DNA of 64,000 bases from Branchiostoma belcheri (Eukaryota > Chordata > Leptocardii > Amphioxiformes > Branchiostomatidae), in assembly GCF_001625305.1 (NCBI RefSeq), contig NW_017804620.1, positions 712,539 through 776,538 on the forward strand, read 5' to 3'. The translations under genes were made by a program, and so were the position numbers. The notes beneath the pieces are model-generated. The model worked only from the letters and a program-made list of their open reading frames with translations, was not told where the DNA came from and made no database searches. This document shows, piece after piece, positions 1 through 10,000 of the stretch (positions are counted from its first letter, which is position 1; each line of letters begins with the position of its first letter).

Positions 1-195
1 TTACACTGAAGGGCGGTTATACCGGCTATACAGATACAGAAGCTGGTGTGTTATGCAGAAGGGCGGTTATACCGGCTATACAGATACAGAAGCTGGTGTG
101 TTACGCCGAAGGGCGGTTATACCGGCTATACAGATACAGAAGCTGGTGTGTTACGCCGAAGGGCGGTTATACCGGCTATACAGATACAGATACAC
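1..195 (+). repeat. 50-bp minisatellite, about 4 copies
   Basis: Four near-identical 50-bp units, each containing TATACCGGCTATACAGATAC followed by AGAAGCTGGTGTGTTA. Because 50 is not a multiple of 3 and the unit is nearly stop-free, all three frames stay open. The open frames here are a by-product and are not called as genes. The same unit recurs at 1541-1590, 35755-35815 (reverse) and 40395-40765. Confidence 0.95.
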
Positions 196-461
196 TGTTG
201 TACCTAACCAATTTCTTGCAATTATCAATTTGAGTTTGACAGTGCTGAAAAAACTTGAGCAGAAAAATCCTAGCTTTTCACAAGCGTATGAAAAGTATCA
301 AGTCTGTTATGATAAAAGACTTATGATTATAGAGAGGTCATGCCCTTTTACATCTTTAGCGTGGACTAAAAGAGCCCCATAGCGGCTGACACAAAAACTG
401 CACCCAGTTTTCATCTCTCACATGATACTATGTATCATTAATGTTAATATTCAACATAATG

Positions 462-706
462 TCGTGACGTTGGTGGCACAAAGGTTAGAGCGTTGAAGCA
501 ATAGGGTCCGGGTTCGATACTGATCATGTCCCGACGTTGTGCACTTCGGAAAGGCACTTTACACGACTTCCCTCCCTGTACGGTGGACTTATGCCCACGT
601 GCCTAATCTGTCTATTAGTAAATGTGTGAAAAACACAAATTACGGATTTGGTGCGCCAATGTGCCAACATCTGCACATTTGCCACCGGGAGCCGTAATTT
701 CCTCTA
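462..706 (+). mobile_element. tRNA-derived SINE
   Basis: A pol III-like head with an A-box-like stretch (GGTTAGAGCG) and a B-box-like GGGTTCGATAC is followed by the body shared with the SINEs at 2070 and 24915 (GGCACTTTACACGACTTCC). It is flanked by an imperfect 11-bp target duplication, TCAACATAATG at 451-461 and TCAACACAATG at 707-717. The insertion splits a local duplication of the flank (365-461 resembles 718-830). Confidence 0.75.
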
Positions 707-954
707 TCAACACAATGTAGTAAAAGCGCCACATAGCAGCTAACAACAAAATTGCACAATTTCGAGGCGATTTCAAATGGCAAACAAACCATTATTATTT
801 ATCATTAATGTTAATATTCAAACAGCCAGCCTCAGACAATCAGCACACCCAGATTACGTAAGATTTTTTTTCAAGGCTTGTTTGTCAGACTGCCGCTGAG
901 TACGGACCAGGCACCCAGAGCTCAGATCGGAGAGGCACAACTCCAGACCGAAGA

Positions 955-1530
955 CCGAGGAAAGACCGCCATGACTTCATCGCCCGAGAACTGAAGATAT
1001 TCAGAATGGCATAAAAGGTAAGTTTTGATTGAACACGTACTGAGGTAAGATCATTTTTTTCTGTATATACAATGGAAAAGTGAGGTGGAATAGTACACAA
1101 ATAACTATACAGGAGACCGTCATGGCTCCAAAACCTAGCCTCCTTCGCAGTCTTGTTGGGCGTCGGCGTAATTTTTTCTGTGAGCGACGCGAGTAATATG
1201 CCGCCGCGAGGGACGATTTGCTGCCGAGGGAGTTTTTGCCACGGAGAGAAGGTTTCGCGCTCCAACAAGACTGCTTCCAGTCGGCGCGAAACCTTCTCTC
1301 CGTGGCAAAAACTCCCTCGGCAGCAAATCGTCCCTCGCGGCGGCATATTACTCGCGTCGCTCAGAGAAAAAATAACGCCGACGCCCAACAAGACTGCGAA
1401 GGAGGCTCCAAAACCGAGGAGCTGAAGCTATTCTGACTGGCTTGAAAGGTTAGTTTTGGCTAAAGAATCAGGTAAGACCGAGCATTTTCTCTACATACAT
1501 GGGAGACACTGGAATAGCAGATAAATATAG
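955..1530 (+). other. duplicated exon-like segment of unknown origin
   Basis: Two diverged copies (about 955-1110 and 1117-1530) share a GACCGAGGA stretch, a CTGAAGMTATTCWGA stretch and a candidate splice donor, AAAGGTAAGTTTTG in copy 1 and AAAGGTTAGTTTTG in copy 2. Copy 2 is split by the palindromic element at 1136-1407. No convincing reading frame is present. A non-coding first exon is one possibility. Confidence 0.3.
1136..1407. mobile_element. long-palindrome MITE (TAGCCTCC end)
   Basis: Two inverted arms of about 120 bp, with only a few mismatches, surround a loop of about 25 bp. The left end is TAGCCTCCTTCGCAG and the right end its complement less one base. Flanks CCAAAACC at 1128-1135 and 1408-1415 are an exact 8-bp target duplication. 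The open frames on both strands here come from the palindrome and are not genes. It belongs with the TAG...CTA elements seen throughout the window. Confidence 0.85.
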
Positions 1531-1540
1531 AATAACAGCT

Positions 1541-1719
1541 GGTGTGTTACGCCGAAGGGCGGTTATACCGGCTATACAGATACAGATACTAAGTATACAC
1601 GGTGTATTCTGTATCTAGGTGCCATGCCAGCCCGACCACGGACCGGATCGCCCGAAGGCCGGAGGGAGATCCGATCCGCGGGAGGGCTGGGACCGAGGGC
1701 GATGCGGAATACACCGTGT
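1541..1719. repeat. single minisatellite unit plus small inverted-repeat element
   Basis: 1541-1590 is one unit of the 50-bp minisatellite. Directly after it, 1594-1719 is bounded by a perfect 14-bp inverted repeat (TACACGGTGTATTC and its complement) around a GC-rich core. This is probably a small MITE; no clear target duplication was found. Confidence 0.6.
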
Positions 1720-2069
1720 AGTATTTTATTTATGTCATGCCCACCCGAGAAAACAGACATTTCAATGCGAAAGGTGACAATATATTTGGTGTATCCGAAC
1801 AAAAAGTGTAACGGCGTCAATTCCAACATTTAAACATTTAAGTCCATATGAACTACAACGTGGGAGAACTCAATGCTTTCAGGCAAAACGGGCAAAAACT
1901 AAGATTTTGCTGGTCAATCTTCAAGCCTGAAAATGTAGAATTTGTCTTAAGAAATGACGCGTCAGCAAAACGCACCAGATCAGGGAGTAAACAACCTGCT
2001 AACCGTGAATATTCAAACAGCCCGAACCAGACAATTACTAGTAACCAATCATATAAGTAAGACTATGCG

Positions 2070-2425
2070 TGGGGTCGTGTGGCGCAGCGCTTTCGGCTCA
2101 GGACCTAGAGGTCCTGGGTTCGATCCCCACCCATGTCACCGATCTTGTGCCCTTGGGAAAGGCACTTTACACGACTTTCCTCACTTCACTCAGGTGTAAA
2201 TGAGTACCTAGCCTCGGTTAGGGACGTCCCTCGGATAGGACGTTAAATGGAGGTCCCGTGTTTTGGGGAGAGCCACACCCCACGGACGTTAAAGAACCCA
2301 CCACACCTTTGGAAAAAGAGTAAGGGCATGGTACAAAACTAAAACTGTCTGGGAGTTGGTGATGATTTACTAGTACTACAAATCACCCGGATGGAGGCCT
2401 GGTGATCATCATCTCGTACTAGCCA
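2070..2425 (+). mobile_element. tRNA-derived SINE, full-length-looking
   Basis: The head GGGGTCGTGTGGCGCAGCGC gives an A box and GGGTTCGATCC a B box. The body carries GGCACTTTACACGACTTTCC and a long unique 3' part. The right boundary is uncertain, because I could not place a target duplication. It is closely related to the SINE at 24915-25150. Confidence 0.7.
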
Positions 2426-2637
2426 CAAAAGGCAGCAGAATCTTCAGCTAGTTGAAGGCGGCTACCTAAGGTGCGTAAGATGCGTAAGGTGCATGACTCA
2501 GCATCCTTGACAACCTTATTTTGTCACGTTTCGTCACTTATGATGATTATTGTTGGGTTTCAACCAAACATAGTTTGTGAGTGTATGATAATTTCTAGAA
2601 ATGTCTAGGAAAAAAATGTTATCGGTGTCAAAAGAAG

Positions 2638-2962
2638 TAGCCTGCATGGTTACCAAATCTATTATAGCTGCCGAGTCCTAGCTTCTACCAGGCTTCGGGG
2701 GGAAGCTGGAAGAAAGAGTAGAAATCGGCCAAATAAAGAGATAACATGCCAGGGGAGTTTGTCTGCTGGGAGAGAACAGTTCGGGTGCGGCAAACTGTTC
2801 TTTCCCAGCAGACAAACTCTCCTGGCATGTTATCTCTTTATTTGGCCGATTTCTACTCTTTCCATCCGCCTCCCGAAGCCTGGTAGAGGCTAACCGAGTC
2901 CTACATCCATTTGCAGAAAGGAGGTAGGACTCGACAGCTATAATAGGTTGGATACCAGGCTA
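2638..2962. mobile_element. MITE (TAGCCTGGTTACC end), host of a nested MITE
   Basis: Inverted ends of about 45 bp contain CTATTATAGCT and GAGTCCTA. The flanks are CAAAAGAAG (2629-2637) and CAAAATAAG (2963-2971), a 9-bp target duplication with one difference. The same family stands alone at 60427-60533. A second element sits inside at 2679-2892. Confidence 0.8.
2679..2892. mobile_element. nested MITE (TAGCCTCTACCAGG family)
   Basis: A near-perfect palindrome whose arms carry GAGTAGAAATCGGCC and GATAACATGCC. The target duplication GCCGAGTCC / ACCGAGTCC lies inside the outer MITE, so this element inserted second. Other members: 46747-47137, 47419-47593, 51996-52203, 53592-53732, 54130-54293 and 61491-61577. 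Confidence 0.85.
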
Positions 2963-3841
2963 CAAAATAAGTTCTTTGCTTCTGGCCCTGCAAGTCTGTT
3001 CCATATCAAGTGAGAAATAAACATTCTGTGATTTGTTTTAACAATTGACACGTCAGCAAAAAGTAGTAAGCAACATGCTAAACGTGAATATTCAAAGTGC
3101 CAGAATCAGACAATTAACCAACCATATAAACACTATACATAAGGTGCATGATGGCTTTTAAACCTTATTTCGCCATGTTCACCAGGCTTTTCTACGGGAA
3201 CACGGATCGTAGAATTCGGCAAAAAAAGAGTAAAATGGGCCAAGGGAGTCCGGCCGCGGGGAGGTAGTTTCTTTCCCTCCGAAAGCCAGTCAAACCTACA
3301 AGGTGGCCAAACTCCCCTGGCAAATATTCTCCTATAATAGCCAGCGTAGTTAGAGACTAGTTGGGTTTTAACAAAACATAGTTTGTGAGTATATGACAAT
3401 TTTTAGAAATGTCTAGAAAAAAATGTTATCAGACAATTTACCAACCATATAAGTATGATTATACATAAGGTGCCTGAGGGCTTTTAAACCTTATTACCAT
3501 ATATGATAATTTCTAGAAATATATAGAAAAAATGTTATCGGTGTCGAAAGAAGTTCTGTTCTTCTCTAACTATAAGTCTGTACCATGACAAGTGAGAACT
3601 AGACATTTTCTGATTTGTTTCAACAAAAATTGACACGTCAGAAAAACGCACCCGATCAGGTAGTAAACAGCCTGCTAAACATGAATATTCAAAAAGCCCG
3701 AACCAGACAATTAACCAACCACGTGTTGATATGTACGACTAAACATGAGGTGTTTGAGGGATTTTAAAGCTTTTTATTTCTGTTCATTAAATATAATGTA
3801 CGGCTTTAACCATATATCTTTTTCTTCTTTCGTACTGCTTA

Positions 3842-4228
3842 GGCCACACCGACTTAATTTTATGGATGACATGCTCTGAAAACTCCCAAACTAGTGCGCG
3901 CGGGCGAATAAAAAAATTCCGGCCAAAAATAAAAATGCTACTAAACCACAAGAATATGAAGCTGGTATTGTGAATTTGCTTCAGTACATAGCGACGTACA
4001 CGACAAGCCGGCACATGCTGGCTTGAATCGGCACTGTACATATGTACTGAGTTCTTGAGTCGTGGAGCTTCGGTAGCCTGGGTGCCCGGCTCCGTATTGT
4101 CGCTAACCACCATGGACTACCCAGGTCTAGATCCAGACCAGAGCCTCGGTGAACGTGATTTTTTTTCGAGAACAGGCGAAAATCAATGCGCGCGTGGATG
4201 TCATCCATAAAATTAAGTCGGTGTGGCC
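3842..4228. mobile_element. PIF/Harbinger-like MITE
   Basis: Inverted ends begin GGCCACACCGACTTAATT and extend over about 35 bp, with flanking TTA on both sides (3839-3841, 4229-4231). A 3-bp TTA duplication is typical of PIF/Harbinger elements; the superfamily call is inference from that alone. No transposase frame is present. Confidence 0.75.
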
Positions 4229-4239
4229 TTAGTCCAATA

Positions 4240-4453
4240 TAATAGCAGCTTACCACCAGGAGGCCCATATTTGACGCTGACTTTTGTCTTTCTACCTCCA
4301 TGGTCTTCCTAAGACCTACCAACAAAATATCATCACAATCCACAAAGGCGTTCTAAAGTTATGCTGGCTACAAATGTGCGGAAACACACACACACACAGA
4401 CAAATAGATAAACAGACAGACTCGCCAAAAACAATACCTCCATTTTTCATGGG
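4240..4453 (-). mobile_element. partial inverted copy of the ACCTCCATG element
   Basis: The reverse complement matches the first 200 bp of the element at 4785-5610: hairpin end, TG/CTGT microsatellite, TTTCCGCA, then AGCATAAC. The two copies are head to head about 330 bp apart. The distal part is missing. Confidence 0.75.
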
Positions 4454-4572
4454 GTGAAAAAGAAATGAAGGTGTTACATTAAAGGGCACTATACGGAACA
4501 TAACTTCTAATTCTGTGGGTGAATTTAGTGCATTAGTAATATATACATATATACAAGACGTGTAGGGGCGAC

Positions 4573-4740
4573 TCAATACAGCAGTGTCCTCGCCAGTCCA
4601 GTGTTGAACTGGGTGAGAGTCCCCGCCTCTTCCACACCAAGCCCAAGTTCGTTCCACTCTTTGATGGTACGAGGGAAGAACGACAGCCTGTAGTAGTTGG
4701 ATTTATTTGCGATGGTCTGCAGATTTATCTGCCGCCATAT
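4573..4740 (-). mobile_element. LINE fragment, C-terminus of reverse-transcriptase ORF
   Basis: On the minus strand the frame ends ...SFFPRTIKEWNELGLG... and stops at 4573. The SFFxRTIxxWNxL pattern is the usual C-terminal motif of non-LTR retrotransposon ORF2 proteins. Only about 55 codons remain. A SNYYRLS stretch precedes it. Confidence 0.7.
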
Positions 4741-4784
4741 CTGATAGCCAGCTGGTGGTCAGTCTGTCCTCTAGTCTCATTTTT

Positions 4785-5610
4785 ACCTCCATGAAAAATG
4801 GAGGTATTGTTTTTGGCGGCGTCTGTCTGTATGTCTGTCTGTGTGTCTGTGTGTGTGTCTGTCTGTCTGTGTGTGTTTCCGCAACTTTGTGGTCAGCATA
4901 ACTTCAGAACGTCTTTATGGATTGCGATGATATTTGGTGTGCTGGTAAGTCTTGGAAAGACAAAGGTCAAGGTCAAATATGGGCCTCCTGGTGGATGACC
5001 TTGGTACTGCAGCAGAACTTCCGGTTTTTGTATCTTTTGTCCTGAACAAGCTATGGTCTTGACTTTTTGGTGATAGATAGCTTATCCTGTCAGCAATAAG
5101 TGGCGTAAGTTTGGTCCCCCTAGCAGCTTGTTCTGGAACTGCAGGGGACTTTCTGGCGAAACCTTTAAAAGCCAATAAGTCCATATAGGAACAACGTATT
5201 TTCATGATATTTGATGTGTAGGTAGCTGAGAGAGAGTTGTACATAATCATATGCATATTATGCAAATGAGCACTTAATTTGCATAATTAAGGAGGAAAGT
5301 CTATAATTACAGTGTTTTACATTATAGAACTTCCATACATGTAATGTATGTAACCTATGGCAGATGGAACATCAACAGATACTAATTATGCAAATGATGA
5401 CCTAATTTGCATAATTAATGCAAAAAATCTATGATTTCTCAATGGTGAATGAAGGGAATGTCATACTTGGGACATCTTTAAGTTAATCAAAAGTTAACAT
5501 CACGATGCATATATTATGTTAATGCAGAAGTCATTTGCGTAATTACAGAAGAAATTTACATTTACATATCAAGCCCATATTTCATGGAGGTATGAGATCT
5601 CGGAACTCTT
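4785..5610 (+). mobile_element. non-coding interspersed element with ACCTCCATG termini
   Basis: It starts with the hairpin ACCTCCATGAAAAATGGAGG, then a TG/CTGT microsatellite, a conserved body (GCAGAACTTCCGG, TTTGCATAATTA blocks), and ends CATGGAGGTATGAGATC with a short tail to about 5610. It is homologous to 63045-63945, where both termini differ but still pair. No open frame of interest. Class is unresolved; it is non-autonomous. Confidence 0.75.
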
Positions 5611-5614
5611 GTTT

Positions 5615-5840
5615 TACTTTGTATATTATTGTGTTAGTATTTCATATATGTTTGTAATTGTTAGTTTTAATGTTGAAATTGTAATTGTTATCTTTAAGTA
5701 TTTCATGTATAATGATATGGATTTTATTGATTAAGTTAGCAATTTTAATGTGTTATGCCAGATATGTTAAAATATCAAAATTGTACAGCAAGACACAATT
5801 TAGCCGATGGCTACAGGGTTTTGTTTTTACAAATAAACCA

Positions 5841-5904
<64 letters not shown>

Positions 5905-5905
5905 C
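5615..5905 (+). mobile_element. LINE-like 3' end with (TTGA)n tail
   Basis: An AT-rich 3'-UTR-like stretch ends in AATAAACCATTTGATTGATT and about 17 copies of the TTGA tetramer. AATAAAC...(TTGA)n tails are typical of L2-type LINEs. The assignment is by this end only. Confidence 0.55.
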
Positions 5906-5909
5906 TTAG

Positions 5910-6500
5910 GGAGTAAGTTGCTTTTTAGGGGTGTTTGTCTGGGTGTCAATCAATCATCCTTCAATCAAAAATGGTTTATTGCTAAAAATCACGAACATTG
6001 CAGCAGAAAGCTGAATTGCGTTCAAAGATGTACAATCATTTTAAAAACGTTAACAACTACACAATCTCGGAGTCAAATTGTCGTAGTAGAATTGCACATT
6101 GAAAAATATCTACACGATATGACGTACATTTAGCTTAGTGAAATTCAAATTTTGCTCATCTCATTCACATTTATACTTAACATATAAAAATTACATTAAA
6201 CTATTTCATAAAAAAATTGCACAAGATATATCAGAGACATTTAGTAATTTACAGAGTTAAGAGCAAAATCATTTCGTTTCGTTCAAGAGTCTTAAGAGGG
6301 ACGGTAGAGGGCTGTTGTTACATCTTGTTGTACGTGTGACCGGGAGAGTCCGTTTTGTAGAGTTTCTGAGTTCACGTCAGGTCGACTGTCCCCCGGTGTC
6401 AAGCCAAATATATGATCCTGCCAAATACATGACTCCGACACTACCGGGGGTTTCCAATATACCTGAGACAAGGGGTGGGACTGAGGGGTTTAGTCGTGAT
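5910..6500. other. no recognised feature
   Basis: AT-rich sequence without a convincing frame. The open frames of 60-80 codons show no family signal. A LINE/MITE remnant is possible around 5940-6000, which repeats ATCAATCA motifs. Confidence 0.4.
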
Positions 6501-6504
6501 GTGG

Positions 6505-6640
6505 GAGACTAAACCTAACCTAACCCCAATCGTAAGTCTAACCCTGGCCCTGAACAATGATCCTTACTCTAACCCTTACCCTATCCCTAACCCTAACTCT
6601 AATACCAACACTAACCCTAACCCTAGCCCTAAACACCTGA
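6505..6640 (+). repeat. degenerate telomere-like (CCCTAA)n tract
   Basis: Interspersed CTAACC, CCCTAACCCTAA and variant hexamers over about 130 bp. CCCTAA is the metazoan telomere repeat, so this is an interstitial telomere-like sequence, substantially decayed. Confidence 0.7.
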
Positions 6641-7047
6641 CCTCTCACGTATCTGGCAGCTCAAGGATTTGGCTCAACACCGGTTGGAGGTAGCAGGTCA
6701 GCGGTTCTCTCTGACGTCTTGTGTGTTTCTGATCAACTTGAAGAAGAAATGTGAAGTCTGCCATCACTGATTGATTTACTTAATTTTTGCTACTTATTTA
6801 TCTATTTGAAATTGCAACATGGTAATACAATGTTGCCGCCAGGAAGCTGATAGCTGATATTGCGACATCATACACAAATATACACAATAGACACATACAT
6901 AAGTACATTATCGATCAAGTTACAATAAAACATTAGATGTAAGAAATACTAGGGTAACTAGAATTAAATCAATAAACATTAGGGCTAAACATATCTTTTA
7001 AAAAGAAACAGTTTTTGCTACTTGTTCTGTGCAGACTACAGGACGAC

Positions 7048-10000
7048 ATGGGAAGGAAGCTGCGACACCTGCTGATTTTCCTGCTCCTCATTCTGAAGGA
7101 GCCCAACACGCCAGAAGGTGGCTGTGACTGTGGACAATTATCACACTGCAGATGCCCAAACAGTGATTGTGGACAACAAGGTAGAGATATCTGTGCATCG
7201 CCAGGTGTTGGAAACTTCGTACGCAAGGGCCTAACCAAGATCCCTCAGAACCTGCCACCATACATCAACGAGTTAAATCTAAAACTTAACCAGATAAATA
7301 GTGTTCGGTCTGGCGCATTCTCAACTCTTCCCACTCTCAGTCTCACCCATTTATGCCTCGACTCCAACAACATAACCAGCATTCAGGCTAATGCATTCTC
7401 ACGTCTAACAAAGCTAAAAGGTTTGGACCTGAGCAATAACCGTATAAACAGCATTCAGGTATCAAATTTACCCCAACTCTCTCTTTTGCATCTTGCCTCC
7501 AACCAAATTACCAGCATTCAGGTTGGCGCGTTCTCAAACCTACCCAAGCTTCACTTGCTCAAACTTACCTCCAACCAAATATCGAGCATTCAGGTTGGCG
7601 CACTTTCAAATTTACCACAGCTTCAGTACTTGATTCTCAACTCAAACCAAATAACCAGCATCCAGATTAGCGTATTCTCAGGTCTACCCAAACTCATGGA
7701 GTTGAATCTTGCCTCCAACCAAATGACCAGCATCCAGGTTGGTACTTTCCCAAATCTAACAAAGCTCAAAAATTTGTTCCTGAACTCCAACAAAATAACT
7801 AGCCTACAGGCTGGGGCATTTTTACATCTACCCAAGCTCTACAAATTGAACCTTAACTCCAACAACATAACCAGCATTCGGGTTGGCACATTCGGAAATC
7901 TACCCTTTCTCCACCATTTGTATCTTGCCTCCAACCAAATATCAAGCATTCAAGTTGGCACATTTTCAAATCTGACCAGGCTCCATAGACTGCAACTTGA
8001 CTGCAACAACATTACCAGCATTCAGGCTGGTTTGTTTTCAAAACAACCCTATCTCGGCTGGTTGGAACTTAGAAATGCCGAAATATCGAGCATTCAGGCT
8101 GGTACCTTCTCAAATCTACCAAGACTCAAATTATTGTACCTGGACTCCAACAACATAACACGCATTCAAGTTGGCGCATTCTCAAATGTACCAAAGCTCA
8201 GCAGATTGTACCTACAGTCCAACAAGATAACCAACATTCAGGTTGACACATTCTCAGACCTACCCGCGCTCGAAAGGTTGGACCTTTCCTTCAACAAAAT
8301 ATCAAGTATTCCCGTTCATACTTTCTCAAATCTACTCAAGATCAAACAATTGAATCTTGCTTCAAACCAAATATCCAGCATTCAGGTTGGAACGTTCTCA
8401 AATCTTCCCTGGCTCACGTCGTTAAACCTTTCCTCTAACCAAATATCCAGAATTCATGTTGACACATTCTCGAACCTACCTTGCTTCTTCTGGCTGAACC
8501 TTGCCTACAACCAAATATCCAGAATTCCGGTTGGTGTATTCTCAAATCTACCAATGTTAAGAAGATTATACCTGAATTTCAACTACATAACCAGCATTGA
8601 AGTTCGCACATTCTCAAAATTACCCAGGCTCGATACATTGGACCTTACCTCCAATAAGATATCAAGCATTCAGATTAATACTTTCTCAAATCTACCAAGG
8701 ATCGGTTGCTTGAATCTTACCTCCAACCAAATATCCAGCATTCAGGTTGGCACATTCTCAAAAGTACCTAGCCTCTACTGGTTGAGCCTTGCCTCCAACC
8801 AAATATCCAGAATTCATGCTGGGGCATTCTCAAACCTACCAAGGCTCAGAGAATTGTACCTGAACTCCAACTACATAGCCAGCATTGAAGTTGGCACATT
8901 CGTAAACTTACCAAAGCTCGAGATATTGGACCTTTCCTCGAACAAGATATCAAGCATTCAAGTTCATACTTTCTCAAATCAAAAGATCGGTTGCTTGAAT
9001 CTTGCTTTCAACGAAATATCCAACATTGAGGTTGGTACATTCTCTACTCTACCCCGGCTCTCCTCGTTGAACCTTACCTCCAACCAAATATCCATCATTC
9101 GGGTTGGCACGTTCTCCAATCTTCCTTGCCTCAAAGATTTGTATCTGAACTCAAACAAGCTAAGGAACATCCAGTCTGGTACGTTTTCAAATCTAACCCT
9201 TCTCCATACTTTGTACCTGCAGTCAAACAAATTATCTGTCATTCCCCTATCAGACAATGACACGTTGGCATCCATTCCTGCCTTACATATTGGCAACAAC
9301 CCCTGGCAGTGTGACTGCCCCTTTTGGCAAAAACTGATTGAAACTCCTACAGTTCTAAACCAGATAACATGTGCCCAACCTGCCAACCTCTCAGGACAAA
9401 AACTTAAAGATGTCAGTCCCAACGATCTGATCTGTAAGGACCCAACAAAATCCACACCGGACCCAACAAAATCCACACCGGACCCAACAAAATCCACACC
9501 GGACCCAACAAAATCCACACCGGACCCAACAAAATCCACACCGGACCCAACAAAATCCACACCAACTGTTGATGTCCAAAACCCAATTAGCTCTTCTGCA
9601 GCATATCGTGAAGGCTCCCCAATTCTCACGTTGCCTGCTGAATCCCAAAACGCAAATAATTCTTACAATGGGACCACCACCTCTCACTATCACTGGTACT
9701 TCACACGCAATGTTGCCTCAACAGTTGGTACTCACTGGAAAGGATTAACAACTTCAACTGTTGTTGTCACTAGTTGCACTGGTACATCCCATGAATCTGG
9801 TCGTAGTTTCCCCCTAGTGCCGGTTGTTATTTCAGCTGTTGTTGGTTCAGTGGTTGGTCTCATTGTTGTCCTAAGCTTCACAATATGGTGCAAAAGGAGG
9901 GGGAACAATTCTGATTCAGGTTCGAACTCCAACCCTGTTTTACACAACACAAACACCACAGCTGTTGTAGAGACTAGTGGTCTTGATCACCAGTATGAAA

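Larger units (their letters stand above)
1940..3780 (+). repeat. diverged tandem array interrupted by insertions
   Basis: Blocks recur at about 1950-2060, 3040-3150, 3425-3530 and 3630-3730 (shared GTGAATATTCAAA and CAGACAATTAACCAACCA), and at 2554-2622, 3363-3430 and 3494-3550 (shared ATAATTTCTAGAAAT). The copies are spaced irregularly because a SINE and nested MITEs sit between them. No coding content is seen. Confidence 0.65.

Noticed and set aside
48-382. Tyr/Arg-rich repeat peptides (also 40346-41045)
   Set aside because: Stop-free 50-bp minisatellite read in all frames; no conserved frame.
885-1436. Overlapping open frames on both strands
   Set aside because: They follow the long palindrome at 1136-1407: the same peptide appears on both strands, as expected for an inverted repeat.
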